Shown: positions 41,126 to 52,458 of the stretch, piece after piece
Layout of the letters: the number at the start of each line of letters is the position of its first letter
Numbering within the stretch: position 1 is the stretch's first letter
Assembly: GCA_021819085.1 (NCBI GenBank)
Contig: JAKASJ010000014.1
Span: 1-64,000, forward strand
Direction: 5' to 3'
DNA from: Pseudomonadota bacterium
GTDB lineage: Bacteria; Pseudomonadota; Gammaproteobacteria; Acidiferrobacterales; UBA6901
Length of the DNA: 64,000 nucleotides
Made by a program: the position numbers and the translations under genes
The notes under the pieces: generated by a model
The model's database searches: none
Told to the model about the DNA's origin: nothing
Seen by the model: the letters and a program-made list of their open reading frames with translations, nothing else

Positions 41126-43801
41126 ATGAGGACGGTCCACGCAATCAGAGATGATTCGCATATTTTCCAGTTCTTGGGGCTGACTGACGCCGATTTCTCG
41201 CTTCTGGAAAAATATCGCGGTGCGATCGTTCAGGATGCCGAGATCCTGGCACGGGATTTCCATGATTATCTCCTGCGCCTTCCGGCGATGGCCACGGCGC
41301 CGGGTCACTGCCCTGCGGAGCACCTGGAGCGACTTTCCCGCAGGCAGGCCGCACACGTCCGGGTACTGCTGACCAGCCGTCTGGGTGTCGCCTGGACGGC
41401 AAGCGTGCGGGACGTGGTCCGGCTTCACCACGTTCTGGGCATCGAGCCTCATTGGGTGTCGGGAGCCTATATGCTGTGCTGGCGTCACTGGGCACATGCT
41501 GTGGAAGCGGACGTTCCCCAAGGCCACCGCATGCCCCTACGCGAGGCGCTCCTGCGGCTGCTCGTCGGCGATCTCATGGCGCAGCTGGACGGGTATGCCC
41601 GCGCCGCCCAGGAGCCCTGCGACGAGCGACTGCTGGTGTTCGACGTCCTGCTGCGGACGCTCTCCATGCCCGAGGTCGCGGACGATCCCGACAGCAACCG
41701 GCTGTTGAACGAGCTGTGCGGCGGACTCGTCAGCCATGGCGCGGCTGACTGGGCAGGTTATGCCGTGCAGGACGAGGACAATCTGTTGATATTTCGTTGT
41801 GCGACCGGCGAGTTGCTGACCGATTTGCATATCCCGCGCACGCCGCTCGATCCGTCCTGGACGGCTCTCGAGAGCGGCGAGGCCGTGACGGTGTCGGTGA
41901 ACGATCTGCGGGCACCGCCATGGATGGCGCAGCTGCGCGGGCACCTCACGGAGATCGCCTGCCTGCCGTTCGGACACGGCACGCTGCGCGCCGTAGGAAT
42001 GATCGGCTCTCGCGAGCCAGGATACTTCGCGCGTGTGGGTCCTGGCTATTTTCTTGCCTTCGTCCGTCTGGGGGATCTGGTGCTGCGGATGCGGGCGCAA
42101 TCGCAGGAGGATCCCTTGACCGGTCTGCCCAACCGGCGATTCTTTTTCGAGCGCCTGCAGCAAGCCTGCCTTCAGAACGACAAGCGCTCACTGCTGCTGG
42201 GTGTGGGAATGCTTGATCTCGACGGCTTCAAGCAGGTCAACGACCGGCTCGGGCATGCGGCCGGGGACGTGCTGCTGTGCCAGGTGGTTGCGCGCCTGAA
42301 GCTTGCGCTGCGGGCCGGCGACACCCTGGCGCGCATGGGGGGTGATGAGTTCGGGCTGCTGCTTCCCGATCTGGAACGGATGGACGATCTCGACGCCATC
42401 TGTGAGCGGGTCTCGGAAGGTCTGCGCCGGCCCTTCAGCATCCACGGCGAACCGGTCACCATTTCCGGCAGTCTCGGGTTCACCGTACATCCGGTCGACG
42501 AGGGTGATGCCGAAGGCCTTGTGCGGCATGCCGACCTCGCGCTGTACGCTGCCAAGGAGCAGGGGCGCGACCAGTACCAGCTGCACACGCTCAGCCTGGA
42601 TGCGCGCATCAGCAATGAGGCATCGGTGCGCGAAAAGGTGGACCTCGCTCTGCGCGAGGGGCGGCTGCTGCTTCATTACCAGCCCGTCGTCGCCATGGGT
42701 GGCACTGGCGCAGGATCGAGCGTAGTGGGGTTCGAGGCTCTGCTCAGGCTGAATGATGGGCACGGGACGCTGTTGACGCCGGCTGATTTCGGCGGCGCCC
42801 TGGATCATGTCCGTCTCGGCCGCTCCATCGGGCGTTTTGTTCTCTCCTCGGCGCTTGCCGAGGCCGAAGTCTGGCACCGCCAGGGACTGGCGCTGCGCAT
42901 CTGCATCAATATCAGCGCTTTGCATCTGCTGGATCCACGATTCCACGCGGACCTCCAAGAGGCGCTCGCCCGTCATGCGGATCTGGCCGCCCGCTATGTC
43001 GAGATCGAAATAACCGAAAGCGCCCCGCTGCGGGACTTCGAAGCAGCGCAGCGCGTGCTCGAGGACTGCATGCGCCTGGGTGTGCGCATTTCGCTGGATG
43101 ACTTCGGAACCGGCAATGCCTCACTCGTTTACCTGCAGAAGATACCGGCCCACACCCTGAAGATCGACCGCAGTTTCGTGCGCGACATCCTCGATGATCC
43201 GCGCGACCTGGCCATCGTATCCGGGCTCATCATGACGGCCCGCATGCTTGGTCTGGATGTGGTTGCCGAGGGGGTAGAGACTTCCCGCCAGGCGGCGCTG
43301 CTGACCGACATCCAGTGCCGCCTGCTGCAGGGCTATTTTGTTGCGCGCCCCATGCTCGCAGAGGCGGTGCCGGCGTGGTTGCAGCAGTATCGGTCCGGTC
43401 CCGGCAGTATCATGCAGGAAGCGGGATTCCCGCCCCCGGCCCCGATCGGTTATGCGGCCGACAGCATCTTCCGGGCACATACCCATCGGGTGCACCAGTT
43501 CGTGGCGGCTCTGGAAGGAAAGGAACCGTTTCCGGCCCTCGTGCTGGAGGTCTATACCGAGACGCAGTGCCATCTCGGGCGGTGGCTGGAGCACGAAGGA
43601 TTTGCGCGCTTCGGCCTGAATCCGGTCTACCCCGCCCTGCGGGAGCGCCATGCCCGGACCCACCGGCTGGCCCGTGAGGCCCGGTTGTATCTGGATGCCA
43701 ATAAGGAGGCCGATGCCTTGCTCACCGGCCGGCTTCTGCAGATCGAAAACGATGCCCTGATGGCAGAGTTGAGGGTGTTGCTGGAGAACGGTGGCGCCTG
43801 A
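41126..43801 (+). CDS. Globin-coupled sensor with GAF-like, GGDEF, EAL and C-terminal CZB-like domains
   Basis: Globin: VVRLHHVLGIEPHWVSGAYMLCWRHW; GGDEF: RAGDTLARMGGDEFGLLLPDL; EAL: EALLRL, NISA, EITES, DDFGTG, EGVET, LLQGYFVARPM; CZB-like: HTHRVHQFV...TQCHLGRWLEHEGF...RERHARTH. Confidence 0.88.
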   Translation: MRTVHAIRDDSHIFQFLGLTDADFSLLEKYRGAIVQDAEILARDFHDYLLRLPAMATAPGHCPAEHLERLSRRQAAHVRVLLTSRLGVAWTASVRDVVRLHHVLGIEPHWVSGAYMLCWRHWAHAVEADVPQGHRMPLREALLRLLVGDLMAQLDGYARAAQEPCDERLLVFDVLLRTLSMPEVADDPDSNRLLNELCGGLVSHGAADWAGYAVQDEDNLLIFRCATGELLTDLHIPRTPLDPSWTALESGEAVTVSVNDLRAPPWMAQLRGHLTEIACLPFGHGTLRAVGMIGSREPGYFARVGPGYFLAFVRLGDLVLRMRAQSQEDPLTGLPNRRFFFERLQQACLQNDKRSLLLGVGMLDLDGFKQVNDRLGHAAGDVLLCQVVARLKLALRAGDTLARMGGDEFGLLLPDLERMDDLDAICERVSEGLRRPFSIHGEPVTISGSLGFTVHPVDEGDAEGLVRHADLALYAAKEQGRDQYQLHTLSLDARISNEASVREKVDLALREGRLLLHYQPVVAMGGTGAGSSVVGFEALLRLNDGHGTLLTPADFGGALDHVRLGRSIGRFVLSSALAEAEVWHRQGLALRICINISALHLLDPRFHADLQEALARHADLAARYVEIEITESAPLRDFEAAQRVLEDCMRLGVRISLDDFGTGNASLVYLQKIPAHTLKIDRSFVRDILDDPRDLAIVSGLIMTARMLGLDVVAEGVETSRQAALLTDIQCRLLQGYFVARPMLAEAVPAWLQQYRSGPGSIMQEAGFPPPAPIGYAADSIFRAHTHRVHQFVAALEGKEPFPALVLEVYTETQCHLGRWLEHEGFARFGLNPVYPALRERHARTHRLAREARLYLDANKEADALLTGRLLQIENDALMAELRVLLENGGA

Positions 43802-44299
43802 CATGGCGCCGCGGCCTGAGCCGGACCGGTCGCGGGACGAATGTGGGTCGCATAGGGTGGGCCGGATCTCCCGTCGGGTGCGGTTGCCGTGATCCGGCGC
43901 AGCAAAAGCGGGTGGGGTCGACGGCCGATTGACCCGTCAAGATGAAATGGGCGGCCTCCCGCGCGCGCACGGCCGCTTCCGGACCAGGCATCCGTCACCT
44001 TGGCGCTGTTCGCGCCGAACCAACCCCTTCCCGGAATCACGGGCGCCCGACTGCGCGCAATCCGGACGGCGACGCCGGAGATCGACCGATCCTTCCGGGC
44101 TGCCGGCGGGCGCTGGCGCTGCGCTGCGCGTACAGCAGGTCGCGAGTGCAGCGGGAATGGCTTCCGTGCTAAAATTCGTTTTTTCCGGAGTGCCGATCCG
44201 AGCCTCGCAGGACTGAGCTGATGTGCAAGAACAGCGACAAAAAAGCGCTCTGTCCTCGGGTTCTGGCTGAGCTAACGTCCCCATAGCGGCATCGAAAAA

Positions 44300-46876
44300 A
44301 TGGAACAATTCGCCAAAGAGACGATTCCTGTCAATCTAGAACAGGAGATGCGCCAGTCGTATCTCGATTACGCGATGAGCGTGATCGTCGGCCGCGCGCT
44401 CCCCGATGTCCGCGATGGTCTCAAACCGGTGCACCGCCGCATTCTCTACGCCCAGCACCAGGCCAACAATGTCTGGAACCGGGCGTACGTCAAGTGCGCG
44501 CGCATCGTCGGTGACGTGCTCGGCAAATTCCACCCGCACGGAGATACGGCCACCTACGATGCGCTGGTACGCATGGCGCAGGACTTTTCGATGCGCTACC
44601 TGCTGACCGACGGACAGGGAAACTTCGGGTCGATCGACGGCGATCCGCCGGCTGCCTATCGCTATACCGAATGCCGCATGACCAGGCTCGCCTCGGAAAT
44701 GCTGGCGGACATCGAGATGGAGACCGTTGACTTCGCGCCGAACTACGACGGCAAGGAGTTCGAGCCGGTCGTGCTGCCGACACGGCTGCCCAACCTGCTT
44801 GTGAACGGGTCCTCCGGCATCGCCGTGGGCATGGCCACCAATATACCTCCGCACAATCTCACCGAGATCGTCAATGCCTGCATGGCCCTGATAGACGATG
44901 AAAGCATAACGGTGGACGGATTGATGGAGCACGTGCCGGGGCCGGATTTTCCGACGGCCGCGGTCATCAACGGCAGCGCCGGAATCCGCGAGGCCTATCG
45001 CACCGGACGTGGCAAGATCTACGTACGTGCACGCGTGTCGATCGAGACCGACGAGAAGCGTGGCCGCCAGTCGATCATCGTGACCGAGCTTCCCTACCAG
45101 GTAAACAAGGCCCGGCTCCTGGAAAAGATCGCCGAGCTCGTCAAGGAGGGCAAGCTGGAAGGCATTTCGGAGCTGCGCGACGAGTCGGACAAGTCCGGAA
45201 TGCGCATGGTGATCGAACTCAAGCGCGGCGAGGTGGCCGATGTCGTGCTGAACAATCTCTACCAGCACACGGCGCTGCAGAGCGTATTCGGCATCAACAT
45301 GGTGGCGCTCGACGGCGGCCAGCCGCGCGTGCTCAACCTGAAGGAGATCATCGAGGCGTTCGTACGCCACCGCCGCGAAGTGGTCACGCGCCGCACGCTC
45401 TTCGATCTGCGCAAGTCGCGCGAGCGCGCCCATATCCTGGAGGGCCTGGCGGTTGCGCTGGAGAACATCGACGCCGTGATCACCCTGATCAGGGCCGCGG
45501 GCGATCCGGCCACGGCCAAGCTCGGGCTCATGCAGCGGACGTGGCCGGCGAAGATCGTCGGCAGCATGCTGGAGCGCGCGGACAGCTCCCTGTCGCGGCC
45601 TGCGGGGCTCGAAGCCGCATACGGGCTAAGTCCGGACGGCTACCGTCTGACGGAAATCCAGGCGCAGGCGATCCTCGATCTGCGTCTGCACCGGCTGACC
45701 GGGCTAGAGCGCGAAAAGATTCGCGGCGAGTACGAGGAGATCCTGGAAAAGATCCGGGATCTGCTGGATATCCTGCAGAGCCACGAGCGGCTTATGCGTG
45801 TTATCCGCGAGGAACTCAGCGTGCTGCGCGCGGAGTATGGGGACAAGCGGCGCACCGAGATCCAGGAGAGCCAGGTGGCGCTCAGTCTCGAGGACCTGAT
45901 CGCCGAAGAGGATGTCGTGGTCACGCTGTCGCATGCCGGGTACGTGAAAGCCCAGCCGCTCGACGATTACCGCGCCCAGCGCCGTGGCGGACGCGGCAAG
46001 TCCGCAACTTCGATGAAAGAAGAGGATTTTGTCGACAAGCTTTTCATAGCCAACACCCACGACACGATCCTGTGCTTCTCCAACCGCGGAAAGGTCTACT
46101 GGCTCAAGGTCTACGAGATTCCGCAGGCCGGGCGCGGGGCGCGAGGCAGGCCCATTGTCAATCTGCTGCCGCTGGAAGACGGCGAACGCATCAATGCCAT
46201 CCTCCCGGTGCGCACGTTCGAGGAGGGCAAGACCGTTTTCATGGCCACCTCCGACGGAACCGTGAAGAAGACGGCGCTCAGCGAATTCTCCCGGCCGCGC
46301 GCGAGCGGCATCATCGCGGTCGAGCTGGTCGATGGCAACTGCCTGATCGGGGTCGGTCTGACCGACGGGAGCTGCGACATCCTGCTGTTCAGTACCGCCG
46401 GCAAGGTCATACGCTTCGGCGAGGCGGATGTGCGCACCATGGGGCGCGCGGCGCGCGGCGTGCGCGGCATTGCGCTGCCGGAAGGGCAGGCGGTCGTGTC
46501 GCTGATCATCGCGGGTGCGGCCGAGGCCGAGGCCACGGTCCTGACGGCGACGGTCCGGGGTTACGGCAAACGCACGCCGCTGTCCGAGTATCCCAGGCAT
46601 GGTCGCGGCGGCCAGGGCGTGATTTCCATCCAGGTGAGCGAGCGCAATGGCCCGGTAGTGGGTGCGACCCTGGTGCGCGCCGACGACGAGGTGATGCTCA
46701 TTACCGATGGCGGCACGTTGATCCGCACGCGCGTCAGCGAGATTTCGGTGGTTGGCCGCAATACGCTCGGCGTGCGCCTGATCGAGCTGGGCGAGGGCGA
46801 GAAGCTGGTCGGAGTAGAAAAGGTGGCCGAGTCCGAAGGCGACGAAGGCGCGAAAGATCTGCAGCAAAATTCCTGA
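44300..46876 (+). CDS. gyrA: DNA gyrase subunit A
   Basis: [59 protein letters not shown]-terminal GyrA repeats. Confidence 0.99.
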   Translation: MEQFAKETIPVNLEQEMRQSYLDYAMSVIVGRALPDVRDGLKPVHRRILYAQHQANNVWNRAYVKCARIVGDVLGKFHPHGDTATYDALVRMAQDFSMRYLLTDGQGNFGSIDGDPPAAYRYTECRMTRLASEMLADIEMETVDFAPNYDGKEFEPVVLPTRLPNLLVNGSSGIAVGMATNIPPHNLTEIVNACMALIDDESITVDGLMEHVPGPDFPTAAVINGSAGIREAYRTGRGKIYVRARVSIETDEKRGRQSIIVTELPYQVNKARLLEKIAELVKEGKLEGISELRDESDKSGMRMVIELKRGEVADVVLNNLYQHTALQSVFGINMVALDGGQPRVLNLKEIIEAFVRHRREVVTRRTLFDLRKSRERAHILEGLAVALENIDAVITLIRAAGDPATAKLGLMQRTWPAKIVGSMLERADSSLSRPAGLEAAYGLSPDGYRLTEIQAQAILDLRLHRLTGLEREKIRGEYEEILEKIRDLLDILQSHERLMRVIREELSVLRAEYGDKRRTEIQESQVALSLEDLIAEEDVVVTLSHAGYVKAQPLDDYRAQRRGGRGKSATSMKEEDFVDKLFIANTHDTILCFSNRGKVYWLKVYEIPQAGRGARGRPIVNLLPLEDGERINAILPVRTFEEGKTVFMATSDGTVKKTALSEFSRPRASGIIAVELVDGNCLIGVGLTDGSCDILLFSTAGKVIRFGEADVRTMGRAARGVRGIALPEGQAVVSLIIAGAAEAEATVLTATVRGYGKRTPLSEYPRHGRGGQGVISIQVSERNGPVVGATLVRADDEVMLITDGGTLIRTRVSEISVVGRNTLGVRLIELGEGEKLVGVEKVAESEGDEGAKDLQQNS

Positions 46877-46889
46877 AGGTGAAACCCTG

Positions 46890-47975
46890 ATGACGAGATT
46901 GTTCAATTTCGGTGCGGGGCCGGCGGTATTGCCGCTGGCGGTGCTCGAGCGTGCGCGCGAGGAACTCGTAGACTGGCATGGCTCGGGCATGTCGGTGATG
47001 GAGATGAGCCATCGCGGCAAGGAATTCATGGGAATCGCCGAGAAGGCCGAGCGCGATCTGCGCGATCTGCTGGCGATTCCGGCCGAATACAAGGTGCTGT
47101 TCCTGCAGGGCGGGGCGAGCGCGCAGTTCGCCATGGTTCCCATGAACCTGCTGCGCGGAAAGAGCACGGCCGACTACATCAACACCGGCGAATGGTCGAA
47201 GAAGGCGATCAAGGAAGCGGGCAAGTTCTGCCGGGTGAACGTGGCAGCCAGCTCCGAGGCGTCGAAATTCACTACGGTGCCGGTGCGTGGCGAGTGGCGC
47301 CTCAATCCCGACGCCGCATATGTCCACTACACGCCCAACGAGACCATCGGCGGCGTCGAATTCCACGATGTTCCGGACGTCGGACAGGCCGTGCTGGTCG
47401 CCGACATGTCCTCGACCATTCTTTCGCGGCCCATCGACGTGCGTCGCTTCGGGCTCATCTATGCCGGCGCGCAGAAGAACATCGGTCCGGCAGGGCTCAC
47501 GATCGTGATCGTGCGCGAGGATCTGCTCGGACAGACGCTGGCGGGTACGCCGACCATGTTCGACTACAAGATCCAGGCCGACAACGGGTCGATGTACAAC
47601 ACGCCGCCGGTCTACGCCTGGTACGTCGCCGGGCTGGTATTCGAATGGCTGAAGGACCTCGGCGGGCTGCGCGCCATCGCTGAAATCAACTTGCGCAAGG
47701 CCGAGAAGCTCTATGCCTGCATCGACAGCAGCGATGGGTTCTACCGCAACCCGGTCGAGCGCAAGTGCCGTTCGTGGATGAACGTGCCGTTTACGCTGCT
47801 CGACCCGGCGCTCGACGATGCCTTCCTCAAGGGCGCCAAGGCTGCCGGCCTCCTGCAGCTCAAGGGGCACCGCTCCGTCGGCGGGATGCGCGCGAGCATC
47901 TACAATGCCATGCCCGAGGAGGGTATCGATGCGCTCATCCACTACATGCGAGAGTTCCGTAATAAACAAGGTTAA
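46890..47975 (+). CDS. serC: Phosphoserine aminotransferase
   Basis: [39 protein letters not shown]. Confidence 0.98.
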   Translation: MTRLFNFGAGPAVLPLAVLERAREELVDWHGSGMSVMEMSHRGKEFMGIAEKAERDLRDLLAIPAEYKVLFLQGGASAQFAMVPMNLLRGKSTADYINTGEWSKKAIKEAGKFCRVNVAASSEASKFTTVPVRGEWRLNPDAAYVHYTPNETIGGVEFHDVPDVGQAVLVADMSSTILSRPIDVRRFGLIYAGAQKNIGPAGLTIVIVREDLLGQTLAGTPTMFDYKIQADNGSMYNTPPVYAWYVAGLVFEWLKDLGGLRAIAEINLRKAEKLYACIDSSDGFYRNPVERKCRSWMNVPFTLLDPALDDAFLKGAKAAGLLQLKGHRSVGGMRASIYNAMPEEGIDALIHYMREFRNKQG

Positions 47976-47980
47976 CAGAA

Positions 47981-49144
47981 ATGTTCAAGATATTGATATT
48001 AAACAATATTTCTGTGTCCGGCCTTGAGCGGCTTCCCCCGGCGCGCTATCAGATCGGCGACGACATCGCCGAGCCCGATGCGATTCTGCTGCGCTCGTAC
48101 AAGATGCACGATATGCCGATCGCGCCCGGTCTGAAGGCGGTGGGACGGGCAGGCACTGGCGTCAACAACATTCCCGTCGACAAGCTCAGCCGTTTGGGCA
48201 TTCCGGTGTTCAACGCCCCCGGGGCCAATGCCAACGCGGTGAAGGAGCTCGTTGTAGCGGGGCTGATCCTCGCCTACCGCCACGTGTGCGAGGCCTGGGA
48301 TTTCGCGCGCGCTCTGCACGGGACGGATGCCGAGATCAACAAGGCGGTCGAGGCAGGCAAGAAGAAATTCGCCGGATTCGAGCTGCCTGGGCGCACATTC
48401 GGGGTAATCGGCCTTGGCGCGATCGGGCGCGCCGTGGCCAATGCCGGTATTGCCCTTGGCATGAAAGTCGTCGGCTACGATCCGGGGCTGACCGTGGAGG
48501 GCGCCTGGCAGCTTTCAGCCGATGTGAAGAAAGCCGCAAGCGTCGAAGAGCTGCTGCGCGTGGCCGATTTCGTCAGCTTTCATGTGCCCCTGGTCGAGAC
48601 AACCCGCCACATGATCAACGCCGCGCGCCTCAAGCTTATGAAGGACGGGGTGGTGATCCTCAATTTCGCGCGCGAAGGCATCATCGACGATGCCGCGGTG
48701 AGCGCGGCGATAAAGGCTGGCAAGGTCTATGCCTACATCTGCGACTTTCCGTCCAATCTGCTTAAGAACCATGAGCGGGTAATCACGCTTCCGCACCTCG
48801 GCGCCTCGACCGCCGAGGCCGAGGACAACTGCGCGGTGATGGTCGCCGATCAAGTGCGTGATTTCCTGGAGAACGGAAACATCGTAAACGCCGTGAACTT
48901 TCCGGACGTCGTCGTTGCACGCGAGTCCGAGCACCGGCTGGTCGTCGCCAATGCAAATGTGCCGAACATGCTCGGACAGATCTCCACGGTAATGGCCGAT
49001 GCCCACCTCAATATCCGCGATATGGTCAATCGCTCGCGCGGTGACTTTGCCTACACCGTCGTGGACCTGGACAGCCCGGTGCCGGAATCGGTGTGCAGCC
49101 AGATCGCCGCCATACAGGGCGTGATGATGGCGCGAATCGTCTGA
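47981..49144 (+). CDS. serA: Phosphoglycerate dehydrogenase with short ACT-like C-terminus
   Basis: AVGRAGTGVNNIPVDKLSRLGIPVFNAPGANANAVKELV; GVIGLGAIGRAVANA. Confidence 0.94.
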   Translation: MFKILILNNISVSGLERLPPARYQIGDDIAEPDAILLRSYKMHDMPIAPGLKAVGRAGTGVNNIPVDKLSRLGIPVFNAPGANANAVKELVVAGLILAYRHVCEAWDFARALHGTDAEINKAVEAGKKKFAGFELPGRTFGVIGLGAIGRAVANAGIALGMKVVGYDPGLTVEGAWQLSADVKKAASVEELLRVADFVSFHVPLVETTRHMINAARLKLMKDGVVILNFAREGIIDDAAVSAAIKAGKVYAYICDFPSNLLKNHERVITLPHLGASTAEAEDNCAVMVADQVRDFLENGNIVNAVNFPDVVVARESEHRLVVANANVPNMLGQISTVMADAHLNIRDMVNRSRGDFAYTVVDLDSPVPESVCSQIAAIQGVMMARIV

Positions 49145-49159
49145 ATGCGGGCTTGACCC

Positions 49160-50245
49160 ATGAGCGACGACCAACAGCGCCTGCAGGATCTGCGCAAACG
49201 GATAGACGGCCTGGACGAGCGGATTCAGGAGCTGATCACGCAGCGCGCGCGCTGCGCCCAGGAGATCGCTGCGATAAAGCACCAGGCGGGGTCAGCGAAT
49301 TTCTACCGGCCGGAGCGCGAGGCCCATGTACTGCGCCAGGTGATCGAGCGCAACCATGGCCCGCTGACCGGGGAGGAAATGGCGCGTCTGTTCCGCGAGA
49401 TCATGTCGGCCTGTCTCGCCCTCGAATCGCCGATGACAGTCGTTTTCCTGGGTCCCGAGGGAACCTTCACCCAGACGGCGGCACTCAAGCATTTCGGACA
49501 TTCTGTGCGTACGCTGCCGCTCAACGCGATCGACGAGATATTTCGCGAAGTCGAGTCCGGGTCTGCGGAATTCGGAGTGGTACCGATCGAGAATTCGACC
49601 GAGGGTGTGGTGAACCATACGCTCGACATGTTCATGAGCTCCGACCTGAAGATCTGCGGGGAAGTGGAGCTGCGCATCCATCATCACCTGCTCGGTCTGG
49701 GAGAGGGTCTGGAAGGCAGGAAAAGGATCGTTTCCCATCAGCAGTCGCTCGCCCAATGCCGCGAATGGCTCGATGCAAATCTGCCCGGGCTCGACCGTGT
49801 GAGCGTGGCGAGCAATGCCGAGGCGGCGCGCCTCGCCGCCGCGGACCGGACCCTGGTGGCGATCGCAGGCGGATCGGCCTCGGAAATTTACGGCCTGCAG
49901 AAGCTCGTTTCGAACATCGAGGACGAGCCGGACAATACCACTCGCTTCCTGGTTGTCGGCAAGATCGACACGCAGCCGAGCGGCGACGACAAGACCAGTC
50001 TGCTGCTGTCAGGGCAGAACCGGTCGGGTGCGCTGGTGGGCCTGCTGGAGCCGCTCGCGCGCCATGGAATCAACATGACACGCATCGAATCGCGACCTTC
50101 GCGCAAAGGGCTGTGGGAATACGTGTTTTTCATCGACATCGTCGGCCATATATGCGATGAAAACGTGCGCGAGGCGATCGGGGAACTCGAGCGCGAAGCT
50201 GCCTTTGTAAAACTCCTGGGGTCTTATCCAAGGGCCGTGTTATGA
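49160..50245 (+). CDS. pheA: Bifunctional chorismate mutase/prephenate dehydratase
   Basis: N-terminal AroQ domain; VVFLGPEGTFTQTAAL; GVVPIENSTEGVVNHTLD; ESRPSRKGLWEYVFFIDI. Confidence 0.98.
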   Translation: MSDDQQRLQDLRKRIDGLDERIQELITQRARCAQEIAAIKHQAGSANFYRPEREAHVLRQVIERNHGPLTGEEMARLFREIMSACLALESPMTVVFLGPEGTFTQTAALKHFGHSVRTLPLNAIDEIFREVESGSAEFGVVPIENSTEGVVNHTLDMFMSSDLKICGEVELRIHHHLLGLGEGLEGRKRIVSHQQSLAQCREWLDANLPGLDRVSVASNAEAARLAAADRTLVAIAGGSASEIYGLQKLVSNIEDEPDNTTRFLVVGKIDTQPSGDDKTSLLLSGQNRSGALVGLLEPLARHGINMTRIESRPSRKGLWEYVFFIDIVGHICDENVREAIGELEREAAFVKLLGSYPRAVL

Positions 50246-51357
50246 GCACAACACGGCGCATGATCGATCTGGCGGTGCCCGGTGTCCGGGGTCTCGAGCC
50301 TTATCAGCCGGGCAAGCCGATCGAGGAGCTGGAGCGCGAGTACGGAGTGCAGGGCGCCATCAAACTCGCATCCAACGAGAATCCCCTGGGTCCGAGCCCG
50401 CTCGCGCTGGAGGCGCTGGAGCGTGCGGCGAAGGGGGTCGCGCGCTATCCGGACGGCGGCGGCTTCGCACTCAAGAGCGCTATCGCCCGCTACCACGGCG
50501 TCGGCCCGCAATGCATCACGCTGGGCAACGGCTCCAACGACATTCTGGAACTGGCGGCGCGCAGTTTTGCGGGTGCCGGCGACGAAGTGGTGTTTTCGCA
50601 GCATGCCTTCGCGGTCTATCCGATTGTCACCCAGGCGGTAGGGGCGCGCGCGGTCTCCGTGCCGGCGCTCAACTGGGGTCACGATCTCGATGCCATGCTG
50701 CGCGCGGTGACGGATCGCACCAAGCTCGTTTTCATTGCCAATCCGAACAATCCGACAGGCACCTGGCTTGAGCGGACGGCGCTCGCACGGTTCCTGGCGG
50801 AACTCCCGGACCGGGTGGTCGTGGTGCTGGACGAGGCCTATTTCGAGTACGTCGAGGCACCGGACTTTCCCAATGGTATCGAGTGGATCGGCAGGCACCC
50901 GAACCTGCTGGTGGCGCGCACGTTCTCCAAAGCCTATGGGCTCGCCGGCCTGCGCGTCGGATTCGGGGTGTCGGATGCAGCGCTGGCGGATCTGCTGAAC
51001 CGGGTGCGGCAACCATTCAACGTCAACAGTCTTGCGCAAGCCGCCGCTCTGGCCGCGCTCGCGGACAGCGATCACCTGGAGCGCTCGCGCCGGATCAACC
51101 GCGAAGGCATGCGCCAGCTCACCGAGGGCTTCCGCAGGCTCGGACTCGGCTTCATCGAGTCAGCCGGTAATTTCGTCAGCGTGGAGCTACCGATCCCGGG
51201 GCGCGAAGTGTATGAGCGGCTCTTGCGTCGGGGCGTGATCGTGCGGCCGGTGGACAACTACGGCATGCCGCGCCACCTGCGGATCACGGTCGGGTTGCCT
51301 CACGAGAACCAGCGCTTCCTCGAGGCGCTCGCCCAGGCGATAGGCGCCAACGCATAA
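50242..51357 (+). CDS. hisC: Histidinol-phosphate aminotransferase
   Basis: KLASNENPLGPSPLALEAL; FIANPNNPTGTWL; TFSKAYGLAGLRVGFG; ATGA overlap with pheA. Confidence 0.96.
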   Translation: MSTTRRMIDLAVPGVRGLEPYQPGKPIEELEREYGVQGAIKLASNENPLGPSPLALEALERAAKGVARYPDGGGFALKSAIARYHGVGPQCITLGNGSNDILELAARSFAGAGDEVVFSQHAFAVYPIVTQAVGARAVSVPALNWGHDLDAMLRAVTDRTKLVFIANPNNPTGTWLERTALARFLAELPDRVVVVLDEAYFEYVEAPDFPNGIEWIGRHPNLLVARTFSKAYGLAGLRVGFGVSDAALADLLNRVRQPFNVNSLAQAAALAALADSDHLERSRRINREGMRQLTEGFRRLGLGFIESAGNFVSVELPIPGREVYERLLRRGVIVRPVDNYGMPRHLRITVGLPHENQRFLEALAQAIGANA

Positions 51358-51894
51358 CCGCAAGACAATCGGGACGCGCGCGGCTGAAATCGCGGCGCCG
51401 ACCGGGCAGGGCGGGTCATCGTCTCCCCCGAACCGAAGACAGACCATACCTCGGCGAGGGCCGGATCGCCCTGAAGTTTACACCACGCGCGGTGAACGGC
51501 ATTACAGATGTGCGGGCTATTCGGATGGCAGCTGGAATCAACCAGACTCCTTATCACTGGGAGCTTCGGCAGGTCCTGTTCGAACTTCACCAAGTTGGCC
51601 GGCAACCTCGTTGGCGTTGATCTGCCGCGACTGGTGCGGGATGTGTGCGCGCCCTTCTTTCGCTGAGGCGTGATGGTGCAACTGGCCTGTTGACGGTCCA
51701 CGATGTCCTTAGGTCTTTGGAATGCTGTTCGGCTTTAATTCTCTCCGGGGATTGGAATATCGGCAGATACCAGAGAAAGTGAAATCTGATGTGATCGGAT
51801 TTCCACGGGTCAGACAATCGTCGCGCTGCCTCGCCCGTTGCTATAATTTGAATCGAGTAAATTCCCATAGCCAATAATTAAAAGGGAAGCGATT

Positions 51895-52458
51895 ATGAAA
51901 ATGGTGAAGATACAGGTGACCATGGCAATTTTCTGCACGCTTGCTGTGGCTGGCCAGGCGCTGGCGGAATCGCCCGGTCTGGTTACGCTGGAGAGGCGGG
52001 CGGAGGCTGGAAACGCGCCTGCAGCAGATCTGCTTGGCCTCTCTTATCTGCAGGGTCGTGGTGTCGAACAGGACTATGCCAAAGCCAGGTACTGGTTCGA
52101 AAAGGCTGCGGCGCATCATGGTCCGGCAGCCATGATGAATCTCGGTTTGATGTATTTGCACGGGGTCGGCGTACCCCAAGATGACGACAAGGCTGCCGCC
52201 TGGTTCAAGAAATCCTCTGACCTCGGCTGGGCGCCTGGACAATACTGGATGGGCTACATGTACCAGCATGGCTTCGGCGTAAAGAAAGACATCGAGCATG
52301 CCATGCTTTTATACGGCCTGGCAGCCAATTCCGGCTTCAAGCCCGCCCTGCGGATGCTTATCCAGATCAGGGCGGAACAGGATTTCGAAAAGATGCACAA
52401 GGATGATGGTCGGGCCAGGAATTCCGGTACATCGAATACCACGAATAATCGGATCTAA
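51895..52458 (+). CDS. Secreted Sel1-like tetratricopeptide-repeat protein
   Basis: Signal peptide; repeats AADLLGLSYLQGRGVEQDYAKARYWFEKAA and AMMNLGLMYLHGVGVPQDDDKAAAWFKKSS. Confidence 0.88.
   Translation: MKMVKIQVTMAIFCTLAVAGQALAESPGLVTLERRAEAGNAPAADLLGLSYLQGRGVEQDYAKARYWFEKAAAHHGPAAMMNLGLMYLHGVGVPQDDDKAAAWFKKSSDLGWAPGQYWMGYMYQHGFGVKKDIEHAMLLYGLAANSGFKPALRMLIQIRAEQDFEKMHKDDGRARNSGTSNTTNNRI

Noticed and set aside
45541-46890. 449-aa plus-strand ORF inside gyrA
   Set aside because: Alternate frame of gyrA; Arg/Ala/Gly-rich with no domain motifs.
45704-47167. 487-aa minus-strand ORF opposite gyrA/serC
   Set aside because: Antisense to two certain housekeeping genes.
49093-50160. 355-aa plus-strand ORF overlapping pheA
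   Set aside because: Out-of-frame overlap with clear PheA; Arg/Gly/Ala-rich translation.
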